The notes beneath the pieces are model-generated. The model worked only from the letters and a program-made list of their open reading frames with translations. It ran no database searches and was not told where the DNA came from. Made by a program: the position numbers and the translations under genes. Below, piece by piece: positions 54,652 to 64,000 of a stretch of 64,000 nt of DNA (positions are counted from its first letter, which is position 1; each line of letters starts with the position of its first letter). Source of the stretch: Bathynomus jamesi. Taxonomy: Eukaryota; Arthropoda; Malacostraca; Isopoda; Cirolanidae. The stretch is taken from the NCBI GenBank assembly GCA_023014485.1, contig JAJOZX010006167.1:1-64000 (forward strand), read 5' to 3'.

Positions 54652-55136
54652 TCTATATTATCTATATTATAATAAGAGAGCTGTCCGTCTGTCCGTCTGT
54701 CCGTCACACTTTCAGAAATTGTGAGAAAAAATCAGAAATTGTAAAAGAATTCAGAAATTGTATTACGGGCGACAATGTGAAGCTCAAGATTTTCATGACG
54801 GTGTTCTTTTCTGTAGTTTAGCAATGGGGAAGGGTGGGGGGTGGGGGGAAAGGGGGAAGGGTGGGGGTGGGGGTAATGGGGATGGGTGTGTAATGGGGAT
54901 GGGTGGGGGTAATGGGGGATGGGTGTGGTAATGGGGAGGGGTGGGGGGTAATGGGGAGGGGTGGGGGTAATGGGGGAGGGGGTTAGCCCCGAAGTTGTAT
55001 GAATGGGGTGAGGAGGTTTTGGGAGATACTAGATTCAGAAATGTTGACACAATGTGAGCTCAAAATTTCACGGCTGGGTTCTTTTTTTGTAGTTTAGCCT
55101 GTCTAACCGTCAGCGAAGTGACGGGAACTGTAGTAG
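54652..55136 (+). mobile_element. Non-autonomous Helitron inside annexin exon 5 (unit 2)
   Basis: Orthologue of 33664-34060. 485 bp; longer because of additional CTGTCCGT units at the 5' end and the longer G-rich repeat. The terminal CTAG is GTAG here. Confidence 0.82.
54826..54978 (+). repeat. G-rich minisatellite in the Helitron (unit 2)
   Basis: Units of about 20-30 bp built from GGGGTGGGGGTAATGGGG, expanded relative to unit 1. Confidence 0.8.
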
Positions 55137-57049
55137 TAATCCTAATCAGAGCCCAGTCATCAGTGCCGTCTCCTTCCATCGCGTCGTGCAAAGCATTAGC
55201 GAAGAACTCTGGCCAACTTTTCGCTGCTAAATCTAAGGGCAATATTTATTATAAGGTTCCATTCATTTACAACCTGCAGCGTTGCAATTTTCGATACACA
55301 AACGTACTGTACGAGAATGATACAGTTCACACACAGGCTAGTCATCCTAAAATACTGATAGGTACAGTTGATCGTGTACACGTTATTCAGGTTTAAAATA
55401 TTCTGAAACGATGAAATTTAAGTTCACTGTCGAAGGAAATAAATTAGAAAAATGAGTCAGCATTGGTGAGTCGATCGATTGAGTCAAATCCTACGTTGCA
55501 ATAAAGTACTTTCACCAATTATAAAAAGTATAAATGAAAGATGCCAATGGGAAGTGATGGAAGTGCATTTTAAAAACTTGTTTTGTGGTTTTTGAGAGTT
55601 AACATTGCGAGTCAGCAAATCCAAAATATTTTTTGGTTAAATAAATCTTCTCAAGTCAGAGAATTAATTCTTATGCACGTCATTATCTTGTTAAATACCG
55701 GATCAATTTTCTTAGAAAAATGTACTTGCATCACTTCCCCTTGTCACCATCCGTAAATGATCTTAGTATTGCAATATATTTTACTCGATAGCGGTTAAAT
55801 TTTAAAAAATCAGGATTTTTTCATTGTAAAAATTAAAATGTTATGCCAAAAAGTCAAACTGAAGTTTTAGCATTGGTTGTTAAAGTCTGAATATACGCAA
55901 TGGAAACAAAATTATATTTTTAAAATCCGACAGGTATGCATTGCACCTTTCTTCAGAAAAAGATAAAATTAGAAGGTAGATGAAGTATATAATAAAGTTT
56001 AACGACATAAAACCAAAAGTACTTCGTCTTTACTGTCCTCTGGCGACTAAAAACGAATCAGCAGTAGCTTACAGATGGCCTTAAATGCAGCTTTAGCGTC
56101 TCCTGAACACTTCTTTTCCACAAGTTCTATGAGTCTTCCTCACATTTCTCCAGATATTCATTGAAGACGCGTTTCAAGAAAAGGAATGTGTATGACGTCA
56201 ATACTTTCCGAATGACATCTTCGTCCATTTCTGCAAGAAAATGTATCATTTATCAGATTTACCTGTCGAGAACAGGTTCTGCAGCTTGTGCTACTTATTA
56301 CTGATGTTGGTTTAAGTGAGAAATTCGAGACGAATGGTACTACCGGGAAAAACTCTTTCTATGATAGTACATTAATTCATTGACTATTTTGAAGAACACC
56401 TTCATAAATGGAAAATGGAAAATAACGTGTCTTTCTTTCAGTTTGATGTTCCCATTCATTCATGTTTTATTGAAGTGAAGGATTTGACTCAACTTCGGTC
56501 ATTGATATTATACTCAAGGAACCCGTTTCAGCCATTTTGTACCTAACTTCACTAATAATGTTCCAAGCCTAAAAGTTTAAATTCAATGAACTCGGAATAC
56601 ATTTGCAGCAAACACTAAACATTAACCATGAATGTTAATTCAAGTCCAGATTTTCATATTTGGATAAGAAAAAGTCTTACCCTAAATCATTATACCCAAA
56701 ATTTCTACCTTCATTGCACAGCTCATCAGCTACTTCAGAAGGAGACGACATCGCATTGTCTTTACAGAAAAGCGAGGATGCTCATAAGAGCTTTCTCAAA
56801 GCTTCCCTTTCGTTTCCTGTAAACGATTTCTTCAATCGTTTTCTCATATTTGTTTTCGAAAGATTCTTTGATCGTTCTGTCGAAATGTCTAGATTTTAAC
56901 AGCATTCCGGATACATTTATTCTTGGTTTATTCCAGTCAAAACACTGAATAAACGCTTTTAATTACGGAACAATTCTGTAATTTTACCACTTTCAAAATT
57001 ACTCGTGTTCATGGAATTTGCGCAAGATTGTTATGGAAGTTTGTGAAAT

Positions 57050-57440
57050 TGTCATCCTACTCTATGGAGTACGCTTTCATGTGTTGGATGGCTCAACCCC
57101 ACAGCTTTAAGGACACTAGCTTCTGAACTTTCTAACTTTAAGCCTCCTCCTTTAAGAGAACAGGCAGTACAAGTCTTTAGAAACATTCTCATTCACTTTC
57201 TCTCTAACATTCTAACGCAAGGGTTAATTGGTATTTCACTCTTTCATCTACTCAACAGTCAACTCTGGAACAATCTTCCTCAATTCATCTTTCACCCTCT
57301 CTATGACCTCCAATCGTTCAAACGCAGTGTCCAAGGCATCTCGAAAACCTTCATCTTGATTTTGGCTCTCTTCTTCATATGTGGGAAAGCGGACGTTTTT
57401 GCGGTCACTCGCATTTGTCTCCTCTTTCCTGCATAAAAAT
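57050..57440 (+). mobile_element. LINE 3' fragment (unit 2)
   Basis: Orthologue of 35985-36373. Confidence 0.75.
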
Positions 57441-58389
57441 TGAAGTTAACTACTTCTAATCTGAATCCAAGTCACCTTTAATAATTCTCTGGAATTCGTT
57501 TCGCATAATTAACAATAATTGTTTAGATTAACAACTTCACTTTGATTTAGATTTTTAGATTTATTTGTTCTTATTGATACAGGCAGCACTGCCACCTCAT
57601 TAAACAGTCCAGTATAGACAAATTGGGGAGTATCCCACAAATCTTCACAATAACTTCTACCAGATTTCATGCGAAAATTCCAAAATCTGTTCATATGTAT
57701 TATGGTCACACGTGACTAGTCATTTGTTTGTGTAACCTGTAAACGTTGAGGGATACTTCATTTTCTTTTTTGTCTGAACTTTACACAGATCATCGTTGTC
57801 GCTCTTCCTACTCTCTCTTACACTTCATGTCTTCTTCATATTTAACTCGAAGATTCCTTCCTTCATTTCCACACCCACTTTAGTTCTTATATTTTGCAAA
57901 ATTAATGATTTAATTTTAGAGGTGGGAGAGAGAGTAACATCATCCATTACGTCATCATGTATCATGTCTGTCGATATTATTTCATGAATACCAATTAAAA
58001 TTGATTTAATGGATACTAAACCATTATGTCTTTAGAAGATATGCAGTAAATACCACTTCCTAACTAGCTTTCACATGCAGAATCCTCATCGATGTAGTAT
58101 TAGATGTTACAGGATAATTCACTACAAATCTGTGAAACATTTTCTTCTTCAGAGGATGTATGATCATGTGTTAATGAATTAGCCTCAACTGAAATTTAAA
58201 ATTAGAGTAAAGTTTCTTTCAGTTTAAATCGAGCTTCCTGAGTGAAAAGATTGTTTTGGAATTCGTAGGAGATATCGTCATTTAATGGTTTAATAATGGT
58301 TAAGTTTGCCGAAGTTTGGGAATCTTGGTATGAAACATTTCTTCAAGAACTCATTTTTAACAGGGTAATATTTTTTTGTTTAAAGTAGA
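57441..58389 (+). other. Region without recognised gene (end of unit 2)
   Basis: Orthologue of 36374-36894 joined directly to 37760-38192, i.e. the pre-insertion state of the hAT site (around 57945-57960). Confidence 0.5.
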
Positions 58390-58446
58390 AATAATTTAAA
58401 GATTTTTTGAATGACGTTTCTTTTTGTTTATTAGTATTAAGATTTG

Positions 58447-59370
58447 GGTAATGGTTCAGAATACGGGCGCCACTTAAGCAAAATTTCGAAGAATACCATA
58501 GAGACAAAGTTGTTTCTCTCATTAAAATACGTTGATTGCATGTGTCGCATAGTCAAAAAAACGAAGTTAGAAAATTACGAAAAACATTTTTGGGTATGAA
58601 TCTAGGAAATTTTGAGTTGGCAACCCTACTATCGTATCGTCCATTCACTTCAGTTTGAAAATGGTTTCGGTCTGTGATGGATGTTCGGTAACGCTAGTAG
58701 AGCTCGCATGGTGTTCTCCCTTTTAAATGTAGTGTCCAATTTGTATAACTTAGGTCTCGGGGGGGGGGGGGTGCTTTTGCATTATCCTCCCAACACATTT
58801 TTTTTTAAGCCGGCTAACTACGGCTAACGCCTACGGCGGGCTGTTTTTAACCTAACCTAATCCCAACACTAATTTTTTTATAGTGGAAGGAAAATAAAGT
58901 ACCAAACCAGCATTATATGAAATTAGTGTTGGGAGGATAATGCAAAAGAACCCTCGGGGGTACGGGGGCTCCGCCCCGTAAAGATCACTTATCACAAATT
59001 GATCGGTATAGGATCTTATATTTTTTAGTTAGGTTTTCCATGAAACCTAGGTTTTTCTCATCGTTTTAATGTTTTATGACGTTTTTTCCTCCAAAACATG
59101 CTAAAACCATTGGTTTCCTGTTTAGGATAAGTCTGACCATCGTTATTACAGTAAATTATTGCTTGTGCTGTGTTCCCCCACCCAAAACCCCCGGTTCCCA
59201 CGGTGGTCCCCCCAGATTGTAGTTGGGGTTGGTGGGTGAAATCACTTTAAGCAATAATTTACTGTAAAGGTGATGGTCACATTCATCCTAAACAACAGGA
59301 AACCAATGGTTTTAGCATGTTTTGTTGGAAAAAAAACATTTAGGTGGCGCCCCTATTCTGAACCGTTACC
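58447..59370 (+). mobile_element. Palindromic GGTAA...TTACC transposon (unit 3)
   Basis: Flanked by perfect AAGATTTG repeats (58439-58446 and 59371-59378). Contains the nested MITE at 58770-58952. Confidence 0.8.
58770..58952 (+). mobile_element. MITE of the CTTTTGCATTATCC family, copy 1 (unit 3)
   Basis: Same site as 10310-10504. The left flank is CTCGGGGG extended by further G. Confidence 0.75.
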
Positions 59371-59622
59371 AAGATTTGAATGTCATTTAAATTATTAGTA
59401 TTAAGGTTTGAATGTGGTTAAAGTATTTAAACTAAAGACTTGGTGCTTCACTTTCAAATATTTTATTTTCTCAAATTTCTTTTAATATTAAAGATTTGAA
59501 ATATCATAAATATACGAACGCTTTTTGAAAATGTGAAGTTTTTAAATAAAATTCCGAATGTCATCCATTACAGTAAGTGGCGAACAAAACTTGCTTTAAA
59601 GATCTTTGACAAATGAAGCTAA

Positions 59623-59744
59623 GGTACTTTTGCATTATCCACCCAACACTAATTTTTTTTTATAATGGTAGGAAAATAAAGTACCATTAACCAAACCAAC
59701 ATTATATAAAAAAATTAGTGTTGGGAGCATAATGCAAAAGAACC
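59623..59744 (+). mobile_element. MITE of the CTTTTGCATTATCC family, copy 2 (unit 3)
   Basis: Same site and 8-bp repeats (GAAGCTAA) as 11183-11306. Confidence 0.85.
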
Positions 59745-60248
59745 GAAGCTAATTTTAATGGTTGTCATTTGGATTATACATGCCTACAACCATGAACTAT
59801 ACTTCAACCCTATAACTGTTTAAGGCTTTTAAGCATTTGAGTAGTCTGAAGTTGTTTTCCTAACTTATAAACCAATCTGAGATTAGTCATTAATAGTGAC
59901 TAAATTGTCTAGAGGTATTTGGGTAATGAACATTCGTAACTATTGCAGATATTAACTGAACTTGAATATTCATTAGTGCAGACTAGTTTTGTAATAGTTA
60001 CGTGAGAAATAAGCTCGAAAACTGTTTGTATACATTATGGTGAAAGAAGTTTTAGGTACGCATTCAACGTAGTTCCTTTAATGGTAAAACGAAGTTTTAT
60101 TGAATTTGCTTCAATTTTCATACTAAATTTGAGCTCGAGATCAGAACTTGAATTTGAAAGGGGTACAAAATCTGGCTGGTAAAAATTCTAACAAATTTTT
60201 CGACCTGTATATTTGCATCGTCGAACACCATCTTAATCTTCAATTGAG

Positions 60249-62818
60249 ATGCCATTTGTCCATTTTCTCTACCTTCAGAAAAAACCAACTCTCTATCCCT
60301 CGTGTGACTTTGATCCTTGGCAGGATGCTGTAACTTTGCACAAGTCTATGAAAGGGCTTGGAACTAATGAGGAAGACATAATCACGGTTCTAACTACGAG
60401 AACTAGAGACGAGATTCAAATTCAAGAGAAATATGGAGAAATGTATGGAGTAAGTAACAGTGGAATCGTGAATTGGATATTTGTAGTAAATTGAAGGTGT
60501 TCCAGTGAACTTGGAACACTGTTAAATATCGTATGATGTCGGTATTTAAAAATTACGAAAGATTTAAATGCCTCAAAATTATAAAGTAGGTTAATTAAGG
60601 TTGTGTAAAAAAAAAAGAACTTCATAAAAATCTGTTTTTACTATATGGTAGTTTCCCACGCTTAACTATGGCGCTGTAGTCCTTGAACAGTCTTGTAATA
60701 AACGTTCAGTATGTATGATGGTGTCAGTGGGAAATTGAATTTAAAGGTCTTGACAACATTTGAAGTCTAAGTAATTTAAATTAATTTTCGAATAAAACTA
60801 TAATTCCAAATGTCAATGTACGGTGATCGTGACATCACTCAACCCGGAAATTATGCATTTCTTTCGTGAATTCACAATCACCCTGTAGACAATCGACAAC
60901 CTTCTGAAGACTTGGTCATGTGAAAATTCAAGAGGTTCATAACTGAATTTCCATTTCTAGGATTTGGTTGAACATTTGAAGGATGAATTGAGCGGAGTGT
61001 TCGAGAAAGTGATTTTATCCCTGTTGAAACCTTTGCCGGTGTTCTTCGCCGAACAAGTAAAACTTGCAACCAAAGGCACTGGAACCGACGAAACTGCTCT
61101 CACAGAAATATTGATAATGATAAAGTGAGTGTACATTTTGAATGAACGGCATTTCAAAAATTGTTCCATAACTCAGTCGGATTAACATTAACTTGTGAAT
61201 TTAAGTTTTTCTTAAATAGAAATAGAGCTGGGAATCTGAACTAGTTAACTGAAGGTACTAAAGCACTAAACTTCTGACCAGATCAATCAAAGAATCCTTC
61301 GAAAACGAATACGAGAAATTGATTGAAGGAATAGTGTCTGAAGAAACTTCGGGAGTCTTCGAAAAAACGCTTATGAGCATCTCTCTCTGTCGAGACAGTA
61401 CAAAGTCCTCTCCTCGTCAAATAGTCGATCAGCTGTGCGATGAAGGTATGAATATTTTCTCTTAATGTAGTCTGAGATGGCGTCGCACTGATCTGTATAA
61501 TGCCAAGTCAACAAGTAACTTTGTCGCTGCAACGAATTTGCAATGACAAATCGCAAGGAATAAGTATTCCAATCGGGAAAGGTATACGGTAGATAGTCGC
61601 TGCGACAATTCTGTTGCATCCGGCTGCGGTGTATTGTTCCAAGGGCAGTAGATTACATTAGTGACTTGATTATCCTGTGGCACTGAAATTTCGTACGTCG
61701 CACGTATTGTAGTTTGCAACAACCTCTGCGATTGTGTGGCACCTTGCAGCCACACACATGTGGTGGTGGCCTAAAAGGTAAAGTTGCATTTCGTGCCCGT
61801 CACTTTGACACGTATGTTTAAGGATTAGTATTAATTAGCTTTATTATTTGTTAATTTTAGGTTATGTAGGCACACTGAAAGTTCAAAATACTGGGAAGTA
61901 TTAACTTCAGAACATTGTACTAAGAACTAAATGATCAAAGGTTCTCTTGAGCTTTGTCCAATACCGTTGTTGAAGTTCGGTGAACATATCTACAGTATAC
62001 TGGAACGATAGTTGATTCGCTTATGAAGTTAGTTCCTCCAGTTTTTCAGCTAGTACTGGTAACAAATTAACCTTTTTCTTCTAGAAGTGGATGAAGACTC
62101 TATTCGCAAAATACTTACTTCGTTTTCCTGAGGCGTGTCTTCAAACTGTATCTTGAGAAAACTGGACAAGATTTCATGGAACTTGTAGAAAAGAAATGTT
62201 CAGGAGATTCTAAAGCTGCGTTCAAAGCAATTTGTAAGCTTATTATTCGTTAGTTAACATTTTAAAACATCGTGTTGTACATATGTAAAGAATCTTAATG
62301 AACGTTCGCAACCATTTGTGCACAGACTTTAGATTTGACGTATACATGTAAGTTTTATGCGTACTGCAGCAACTGTGCACAAAAATTTGGTGGTGCAATT
62401 TTAAACTTGAACTTGATACCCTTAGATTTATCATCGAAATGCCTACAAGAATTCTTCGCTCATGCTTTACACGACGCGATGAAAGGTCTCGCCACTGATG
62501 ATTGGGCTTTGATTAGGATTATTGTATCCAGATGCGAAATCGATTTAGGCACAATAAAAGAAAAATATACCGAACTCTTTGGAAAAGATTTAATAGAAGA
62601 AATTAAGGTAAACTTGTGTTTTCATACTTCATCAAAGGCTATATTTTCTTTATTTAATTCTAACCTTATGCAGTGTACTCTTATACATCATAAAATGCAG
62701 TAGTTGGTGAATGAAGTTAATTCAAACCATTAAGATCTGGTTTTTGTTCTTCCAGAGTGATACTTCTGAAGACTATGAGAAGGCTTTACTGAATCTACTT
62801 GGCGAAAGTTCGAAGTAA
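60249..62818 (+). pseudogene. Annexin with exon 4 frameshift (unit 3)
   Basis: Exons: 60279-60449 (the frame is open upstream to ATG at 60249, adding MPFVHFLYLQ), 60961-61124, 61282-61445, 62085-62233, 62426-62607, 62756-62818. Exons 1, 2 and 3 carry in-frame losses of 3, 15 and 3 bp relative to units 1 and 2. Exon 4 lacks 10 bp (about 62120), inside the SYSFVFL-encoding stretch, which shifts the frame, so the fourth repeat cannot be translated. Unit 3 is the only unit with an ATG in frame next to exon 1; whether that is the true start or part of an intron is open. Repeat 2 reads KGTGTDE. Either a recent pseudogene or a sequencing error at this place. Confidence 0.82.
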
Positions 62819-63013
62819 CACTTGGATTAACGAATAATTGTATAAATTTTGAAAACTGGAATGATTATATTTAGCACATTAATAACTTAGCTTTGTTATA
62901 AATTATACAGCGAGATGTCCTTAATATATTATGACCTTAAATATGGTTTGATACTCATTTTTCCTTCGCCTTCTGTACTTCCAGGAGTGACCGTTACTCT
63001 TAGCCCTCTAGAC

Positions 63014-63350
63014 CAGTGGTTCCCAACCTTGGGTCTCCGGACCGCTGGTGGTCGGTGAGCTTTCAATATTTCGAGAGGTTCCAATAGAAATCGTACATTT
63101 ACCCACGATAAGGGCGCTTAGGCTAAAATTTAGTTTCCTTGCTCTTGGCTGGAATTATTAATACTTTTTATAATACGCTGTATTTTAATTGCATACTCAC
63201 TTATGTCCTTTATTTGATAGTGAAAAATGAGAAAACGACACTATTAGTTAATAAAAACGGTTTGTTTGGTAGACGGAATCTTTCAAAAACATGCGGTCCG
63301 TGGGAAAAAAAAAAAGAAGTCCTTTGTGGTGAAAAGGTTGGGAACCACTG
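63014..63350 (+). mobile_element. hAT-type MITE, CAGTGGTTCCCAACC ends (unit 3 only)
   Basis: 337 bp with inverted ends CAGTGGTTCCCAACCTT and AAGGTTGGGAACCACTG, flanked by a perfect 8-bp repeat CTCTAGAC (63006-63013 and 63351-63358). Units 1 and 2 have the single CTCTAGAC. The ends match the hAT (Charlie/SPIN-like) consensus as I know it. No transposase frame. Confidence 0.92.
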
Positions 63351-63358
63351 CTCTAGAC

Positions 63359-64000
63359 GGTGTAGGTCCAATTTTTACAATTCAAAAAAATGTTCGGGTA
63401 CCTGGTACCACACCTTTAGGGTTGAGTATGGTTTTAATTGTTGAATGACTACTTGATCATTAAAACTCAAGGGCGAATGGAGTTTAGTCATTTCATCACC
63501 TACCCTTGCCAGAAGCGATGTTAACGCTCAGTAATGACCAAAAATGATTCCTGTTCATCTATCGTGTATATCAACAGCGCGCAGTACAAAAAGCGGGTCA
63601 TGTGTGTGTGTAACTATTGCAAGACCTTTTTAACATATTGAATCATATCCGTATGTACCGATGTATGTAAATACTGGCGTAGTTAAACATAATACTTTAT
63701 TTCCTTTAGTTATACAACCGAAATGTTCGTCTTCTATGTACGATTACGTGAAATTGTCAATGTAGACGTATACCGGAAAGATATTTTCTACAAGTAGATG
63801 TTACCTTCAGATTGATGGTGTAACTTCAAGAAAATCGAAAATTATTTTTTTTTTCACACGAATCTGCTTATTGCATATTTTGAAATATTTATTACAAACC
63901 TGTAACAACGTGTTAGGGTCAGTCAACTTGCGTTGACTTCATTCTACTTACTAGTGCTCGACAGCTATAGCCGTCAATAAGCTGTTGAAAGAATATGGGC
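63359..64000 (+). other. Annexin 3' flank to window edge (unit 3)
   Basis: Collinear with 14570-14919 and 25077-25390. It contains the unoccupied TA target of Mar-2 at 63713-63714. The LINE would start just beyond the edge. Confidence 0.6.

Larger units (their letters stand above)
52184..56876 (-). pseudogene. Inverted annexin pseudogene, exons 3-6 (unit 2)
   Basis: Minus-strand exons: exon 3 at 56709-56876, exon 4 at 56073-56230, exon 5 at 55137-55232 and 54567-54651 around a Helitron, exon 6 at 52184-52252. Exon 3 is one base too long (frameshift at a run of four A), exon 4 one base too short, exon 5 one base short. Exon 3 does not carry the one-base loss seen in unit 1. The acceptor of exon 6 is TG, as in unit 1. 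A mariner (52473-53824) sits in the last intron. Confidence 0.88.
38193..58389 (+). repeat. Segmental duplication unit 2 (20.2 kb)
   Basis: Matches unit 1 nearly base for base outside insertions, with many one-base indels, often in homopolymers. Private insertions are two mariner-type elements (39273-40458 and 52473-53824). It lacks the nested Gypsy-A2, the hAT at 36895 and the two MITEs of units 1 and 3. Confidence 0.92.
58390..64000 (+). repeat. Segmental duplication unit 3 (partial)
   Basis: Collinear with the first part of units 1 and 2, and cut by the window edge near the start of the LINE region. It carries both MITEs of unit 1 and a private hAT MITE, and lacks the mariner found downstream of annexin in units 1 and 2. 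Confidence 0.92.

Noticed and set aside
54793..55050. Proline-rich 85-codon frame
   Set aside because: Reverse complement of the G-rich minisatellite; open by composition.

Overview
The window is nuclear DNA of an animal, most likely an arthropod. The evidence is spliced genes with GT-AG introns, an AT-rich background, Gypsy LTR retrotransposons primed by tRNA-Leu, a jockey-like LINE, several mariner-type transposons (cores such as RSPDLTPLDFFAWG), hAT and MITE insertions, and a Helitron. Nothing in it is bacterial. I cannot name the species or order.

Positions 1-9928 are a Gypsy element array: the 3' internal end of one copy (1-441), an LTR (442-2069), a nearly complete internal region (2070-8300) and a second LTR (8301-9928). 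From 9929 to the right edge the window is a head-to-tail segmental duplication: unit 1 is 9929-38192, unit 2 is 38193-58389, and unit 3 is 58390 to beyond 64000. Each complete unit holds a forward annexin gene of six recognisable coding exons, a degraded LINE, a degraded antisense Gypsy element (a second family, called B here), an anonymous AT-rich stretch, an inverted and older annexin pseudogene whose exon 5 is split by a Helitron, and a LINE 3' fragment.

The three forward annexins are at 11777-14376, 40942-43538 and 60279-62818. Exon phases are consistent in the first two and give 307 codons, an almost complete four-repeat annexin core. Unit 3 has a 10-bp deletion in exon 4. The inverted copies (32547-35803 and 52184-56876, minus strand) keep only exons 3-6, carry independent frameshifts and are pseudogenes.

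The units differ by transposon insertions with identifiable empty sites in a sister unit. Examples are a Gypsy element nested in a mariner (unit 1), a hAT remnant (unit 1), two mariners (unit 2), a hAT MITE (unit 3), two MITEs shared by units 1 and 3 only, and a mariner shared by units 1 and 2 only. The last two patterns cannot both follow from one simple branching order, so gene conversion, unequal crossing-over or excision has acted here. I found no tRNA, rRNA or CRISPR. Apart from the annexins, every coding capacity I can recognise is transposon-derived.
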